From NCBI GenBank assembly GCA_023334545.1, contig JAADVB010000264.1:1-23454 (forward strand): 23,454 bases of DNA. Direction: 5' to 3'. A model generated the notes under the pieces. The model saw only the letters and a program-made list of their open reading frames with translations. It made no database searches and was not told the DNA's origin. The position numbers were made by a program, and so were the translations under genes. This stretch comes from Salisapilia sapeloensis (taxonomy: Eukaryota > Oomycota > Peronosporomycetes > Peronosporales > Salisapiliaceae). Shown here in pieces: positions 19,627-23,454 of the stretch (within the stretch, counting starts at the first letter, position 1; each line of letters opens with the position of its first letter).

Positions 19627-21673
19627 TTAGTAGACTCGCCCAACGTTGCCCATCACACGCGCCTGACGGGACGGCAGCTCCACCGCTTGCTCGTCCTCAT
19701 ACGTCACCTCGAACACCTTGCCTCCGTACGTATATCGCACATACCTACGTCAAAATGTTAAAAGTGATTGATGCATTCGTGTCTAAAGTAACGTACAATT
19801 GAGGTCTCGGAAGAGCCGTCGGGTCTGACTCTACTAGTTCCAACGTCGACAAGTCCGCAGCAACGCACGGGTTGTAGAATCCTAGTAATGCAGCCTTTGT
19901 TCCACCACGCAACGACAACTGGCCTTCTTTCACGAAGAACTGCAGTGGGATGGTGACGTCAATCCACTTCTGGTCGAGTCCTGCAGCCTGATGCGTCGCT
20001 TCATCGACAAGTGCATCGTCCGAAAGGTGCTCGTCATCTTCTTCGTCTGTACTATTCGCAACCGCTAGACGATCCTGCACGGTCTCCAAATTCTGTCCAA
20101 AGCGTGCGACAAGAATGACTAATCCTTCTTCTTTCTCTTTCTCTTCACGTACGATCTCATCCGCTCTTTGCGTCATCAACCTCTGCTGAGCTAATGCACT
20201 CGTTCTTGCTGTCGCAACGTACGCTACAGTCTCCTTCGCCTTGCTCTCGAGTCTCCGACGTCTCTGTCGCTCTCTCGCAGGCTTGATCACTTGACCGACG
20301 ACACCAGAGATGATGGCAGGAGCAGTCGCAGCACAGAACGTTGCAAATGCTGATTGGGGGGAGAAAGGAGAGAGGAAGATGGGAATGACGAAGCGCATGG
20401 CGCCACGGGTGAAGCCGAGACGCAGCGTGACGCCGTTGCGAAAGTTTAAGATGATACCCATCGCCAAACGAGTGCGCTTGGACACTCTCTTACTACCACC
20501 CAAGATAACAGCCAAGCCTTGTGCCAGACTTGCTTGTAGCGATACCTTGACGACGGAAACAGACTGGATGACACGACGTAGTCTCAAGTTCATGGACGGA
20601 CCAGCAGGACCGACATTTACTGCTGCTGTAGCCTCGTGGCCTTCTTCAGAGCTCTGCGTGACAGAAGCAGACATACCTTCCCGTGTATTGTACGCCATGG
20701 ACCCTTGCAATGTAGTCGCGAGGGCATGGTTGACGCTGCACCCCATGATAAGTCCATGCTCATCCACGATCGGCATGAAGCTGACGACAGTGTGAGGAGC
20801 AACAGGTTGAGAGACTTGCATCTGGACTTTTGGAGCCCATCCGAGCTCGGAAGCGAGAGTGACGGAAGGGGTGGCCGGGTCATGCGAAACATAGTCAAGA
20901 CGAGTGGTTAGACCACCAGTACCCATCCCGTGCTTGTCGTATAGAAAGCCACCAATGGTGACAGAAGTCTGACGAGAGAGCGGGAAGCGCGTGCGTTGGG
21001 ACAATGTCATTTCCGAGCGTTCAATGTACCGAGCACCACGCGTGAAGAGGCTCTGGAAACCTCGCATGGGCTGACTGACAAAGTCCGACGCGTCCACATG
21101 CATAGACATTTCGCTATAGTTGTCGAATCGAGATTCGAGATGCTGCTGGTTGCGCTCTCGAAGCGCTAGTTCCACCCGTTCATCGAGCTACAAGCATCAA
21201 TAAGTGAGCTTCAGAGGTACAAGGCAGTATATAAAGATAATAGTACCTCTCTGGAGGTTCGACTGGGTTTAATAAGTGCCTGATGTAGCTCCTCGTCCTC
21301 TTCTACGGCCGACACGCCCTATGAGAAGCAAATGCATTAGCTACGTCACAACCTTTCAGGCGACATGTAGACGTGCACGTACTCTTTCTCCGTACAAGTC
21401 ATAGACTTTCCTTTTCACAGGATCACTGAGCACTTTATACGCTCGATCCAATGCCGGATATTCAGCATTCGCAAGTGCCTGTAGCTCATCAAAATCGTCT
21501 GACTCGATACCACCATCGTTTAGCTTGGCTGCATGCTGCCTACGTCGACGTCTGTCCGGATGGAATTCTCTTGATAGTAGACGGAACTTTTGGCGTATCT
21601 CGGATGCATCGGCATGCCGACTTACGCCCAACAGGGCGTAGTAATCGCCATCGCTGCGTGTGCCACTCACCAT
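19627..21673 (-). CDS. DNAJC11: DnaJ homologue subfamily C member 11 (three introns, 623 aa)
   Basis: This is a mitochondrial J-protein. The human relative associates with MICOS/SAM and shapes cristae. Exons are 21673-21383, 21318-21247, 21187-19797 and 19744-19627; introns are 21382-21319 (64 bp, GTACGT...TAG), 21246-21188 (59 bp, GTACTA...TAG) and 19796-19745 (52 bp, GTACGT...TAG). All phases fit (1872 nt). The J domain occupies about residues 8-98 (DYYALLGVS, HPD at 38-40, AYKVLSDPVKRKVYDLYG), with an extra segment of about 20 residues between HPD and the last helices. DLYGERG, then DERVELALRERNQ, continues as in DNAJC11. The middle is beta-rich (about 150-400), which may be a barrel-like domain. 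The C-terminal DUF3395 region (about 480-620) includes VTIPLQFFVKEGQLSL and LLGFYNPC and ends across the last splice as LYVRYTYGGKVFEV. The same frame is open upstream to ATG 21802, which would add 43 residues but overlaps the MED4 start, so 21673 is preferred. Confidence 0.92.
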
Positions 21674-21800
21674 GGACCAACTTCTGGTTGCAAGCGAGGT
21701 ACGTCTTAGAATATAGGCGCTATTCGTACGTAGTGTAGAGTACTTTGTAGGACATGAGACTTGATGATGTAGAGAGTATTGTAGGACACGAGTATAAACC
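21674..21800. promoter_or_regulatory. Compact divergent promoter region, DNAJC11 / MED4
   Basis: The two preferred start codons are 127 bp apart on opposite strands, so this interval must serve both genes. It includes a repeated element: GTAGAGAGTATTGTAGGACA at 21770-21789, and GTAGAGTACTTTGTAGGACA at about 21733-21752. These are two near copies of about 20 bp in the same orientation, about 37 bp apart. I recognised no TATA box. Confidence 0.5.
21736..21789 (+). repeat. Near-identical 20 bp direct repeat between DNAJC11 and MED4
   Basis: Two copies of GTAGAG(T/A)(G/C-variable)(A)TTTGTAGGACA-like sequence lie in tandem. The first reads GTAGAGTACTTTGTAGGACA and the second GTAGAGAGTATTGTAGGACA, matching at most positions and followed by TGAG and CGAG. 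They fall within the shared upstream region, where they could be paired binding sites or a small local duplication. Coordinates of the first copy are approximate to a few bases. Confidence 0.55.
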
Positions 21801-23195
21801 ATGAGCGTCCGGGAGGAAGTCGAGAGCTGCGTGTACGACCACCGGTTCTTCGTCACCAAGCTACTCGAGTCATTGCAAAATGCTTCACTGTAGAGATGTA
21901 TTCGAATGGGTCGTCCGGATATAGCTTATTCACGCTAGTTTATGAGATAGTCCGCCATCGTCCATCACAGCAGCTCGCCTAGCGACGGTCAACGACACAT
22001 TTAACAATGTGCTTAGCAAAGAGCGTGACTTGGTTGCCTCTGTTAAGAAGCGTAAGCTCTCACGTGCTGTATTTTACTCTAGGAGACGCTTATATTTACC
22101 AATTTGTAGTGGCTAAGCATCAGATCGCACAGCAGGAGCTACAGCGAATTGAGAACGAGACTAAGGAAAAGCGTGATCGTATCATCAAATACGCCACGCA
22201 GCTACGACAGTCTCAAGAGGTATGTATACCGGATATAAGTACATGCAAACATGCTAATGCGTAGGATAGGATATTGGAGCTGTATTAAAAAAGCATCGAC
22301 GGACGCTAGACCACGCTAAGCAGAGAGACTCTTGTACTCTATCATTTATCTTTATATTATGAACGCATCATACTCATCGAAGAAACTTCTATAGCCGTTT
22401 TGGACCCACGGGATATTGTCGCCTATGCACATAAGATTGCTGGCACTACGTCTGCGCCGAAAGAGTGGCGTCCTGGTGTACGTCTGACCATCACTACGTG
22501 CTAGATCCTACCTCATATCCAATCTGCTACAGTTTCCAATGTTTGGCTTTATGCCACCAGCACCACAAGAGCAGATGATGCGTGCTGGAGTCCTCAGTCG
22601 AGGTGTCGTGGATGAAACGGTCACGCATGCTCCACAAGTGTCTGCGCAGTACTCTGCTACAGCCACTGGTACCTCCGAGCCAACAACGGAAGAAGGCTCC
22701 ACGAATGTGCCTCTTGGCCTGGGTGCGAATGAAGAGGAGATCAAGAAACGATTGCCGCCTGGATGGAAGCCAGGAGACCCTGTCGACTTACCGTTGGATG
22801 CTCTTCTACATTACATGGGCAGAAGCTTCTTCACTGTAAGCTCCATACTAGTAATATGGCGTTCACACTGGACTAAAGAGAGGATATAGGAGCATGGGAT
22901 TACTCTACCAGAAGGGTGGAAACCTGGCGACTCGATCCCACCAGAAGCTATGGACATCTTGCGAGAGAAATTCAAGCTGCCGGCGAAGAGAGAACCTTTG
23001 TATGATGACGAAGTGGTGGAGGATGGAGGAGCGAAGAAGAAGCGCAAGTTGGAGAACGGGTCTGCGTCTGCGGACGAGAGTGGTAGCGACAGTGACAGTG
23101 ATTCGAGTGAAAGCAGTGAATCTGGACAGGAAACGACGAACAAGATATCACTCAGTCTATCCGACGACGACGACAGTGACGAGGACAGCTCCTAA
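21801..23195 (+). CDS. MED4: Mediator complex subunit 4 (seven exons, 360 aa)
   Basis: This is a nuclear subunit of the Mediator middle module, which links transcription factors to RNA polymerase II. Exons are 21801-21889, 21951-22051, 22083-22219, 22270-22333, 22395-22477, 22533-22835 and 22890-23195 (1083 nt, all phases consistent). Introns are 61, 31, 50, 61, 55 and 54 bp. The ATG has A at -3 and an in-frame TAA just upstream. Residues 1-130 are helical or coiled coil (LSKERDLVASVKKRDAYIYQ, ELQRIENETKEKRDRI). The core MED4 signature follows (LDPRDIVAYAHKIAGTTSAP, EWRPG), then FMPPAPQEQMMRAGVL. Two GWKPGD motifs (residues 235-240 and 268-273) fall on either side of the last intron. The tail has a basic KKKRK nuclear signal and ends in an acidic Ser/Asp run, likely CK2-phosphorylated. 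The PPAPQE...MRA string and the GWKPGD motifs match what I remember of plant MED4. The second intron is unusually short. The fourth intron's acceptor (TCTATAG) is chosen by phase, and alternatives exist. Confidence 0.88.
22052..22082 (+). other. MED4: 31-nt intron in MED4 (second intron)
   Basis: GTAAGC at 22052 and CTCTAG at 22082 bound a 31-base interval with a pyrimidine/T-rich 3' half. Removing it joins AAG AAG C to GA GAC GCT, giving VKKRDAYIYQ in phase with both flanking exons and aligning with the conserved RD of the family. An acceptor 3 nt downstream would also stay in frame (intron of 34 nt, KKHAYIYQ). Either choice is shorter than the other introns in the window. Confidence 0.7.
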
Positions 23196-23357
23196 GCACG
23201 TAACATTCGATATACACTACAATTTACCCATAGCAGCATATATTGCATTTGAACGATGATTGATCTTGTGCAAAGTCATATGGGAGCTTGATAGATGGCA
23301 CGATGAGCCTACACAACTTACGAGTAGACATAATCATTGGGCACTTGACACTGCAGC

Positions 23358-23454
23358 TTACGCGGCCTCGGACGCGTGGTGGACGCTCGGGTCCGGGAGC
23401 TCGGTCTCGACGTTGGACGCCGTCATGTCGTGCATGGCGCGGCGGTTGGTCAGG
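23358..23454 (-). CDS. C-terminal end of an unidentified gene, very G/C-ending codons (partial)
   Basis: Read on the minus strand, 32 codons enter from the window edge and end at TAA 23360-23358. The peptide includes LTNRRAMHDM and ends SVHHASEAA. Practically every codon ends in G or C (CTG ACC AAC CGC CGC GCC ATG), in contrast to the mixed usage of MED4 and the RSPH10B-like gene next to it. This points to a real, probably highly expressed gene rather than chance. No family is recognisable from so short a tail. It converges with MED4 across about 160 bp. Confidence 0.6.
   Translation of the reverse strand, partial: LTNRRAMHDMTASNVETELPDPSVHHASEAA

Noticed and set aside
22007-22264. An 85-codon plus-strand frame as a separate small gene
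   Set aside because: Its second part is MED4 exon 3 and its first part reads exon 2 in the wrong frame plus an intron. The spliced MED4 model explains it fully.

Overview
The window looks like nuclear DNA from an oomycete, most likely Peronosporales (Phytophthora or a downy mildew). The evidence is a family-48 beta-1,3-glucan (callose) synthase, two adjacent START-FYVE proteins of the type expanded in oomycetes, a CCCH-plus-Puf protein, and a MED4 whose C-terminal half resembles plant MED4. Genes are dense, with intergenic gaps mostly of 100-500 bp. The ten introns I can place are tiny (31-64 bp), and half of them begin GTAC. I see no transposon, tRNA, rRNA or CRISPR array.

Left part (1-11204, all minus strand): a callose synthase whose 3' end lies outside the window (1-3856); two tandem START-FYVE genes (4366-7398 and 7612-10050), which are diverged duplicates, only the first carrying a C-terminal PUB-like domain; and a RING-H2 protein (10356-11204). 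A 1.4 kb gap with no convincing gene follows.

Right part (12621-23195) alternates strand. A Puf RNA-binding protein (12621-15422, +) converges on TAPT1 (15591-17186, -, one intron). TAPT1 shares a 117 bp divergent gap with an RSPH10B-like MORN protein (17304-19523, +). That gene converges on DNAJC11 (19627-21673, -, three introns), which shares a 127 bp divergent gap with MED4 (21801-23195, +, six introns). The last 97 bases hold the C-terminus of an unidentified minus-strand gene with strongly G/C-ending codons.

There is no single operon-like system here. The genes serve wall polymer synthesis (callose synthase), membrane traffic or lipid signalling (START-FYVE), ubiquitin ligation (RING), post-transcriptional control (Puf), ER or cilium membrane biology (TAPT1), flagellar radial spokes (RSPH10B), mitochondrial cristae organisation (DNAJC11) and transcription (MED4). 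The points most worth following are the START-FYVE duplication with altered phosphoinositide-binding motifs and a gained or lost PUB-like domain, candidate Puf target sites in the Puf gene's own locus, two very compact divergent promoters (one between two cilium-linked genes), and a 31-nt MED4 intron. The spliced models for MED4, DNAJC11 and TAPT1 were built by hand from reading frame, splice sites and remembered family similarity. No alignment or search was run.
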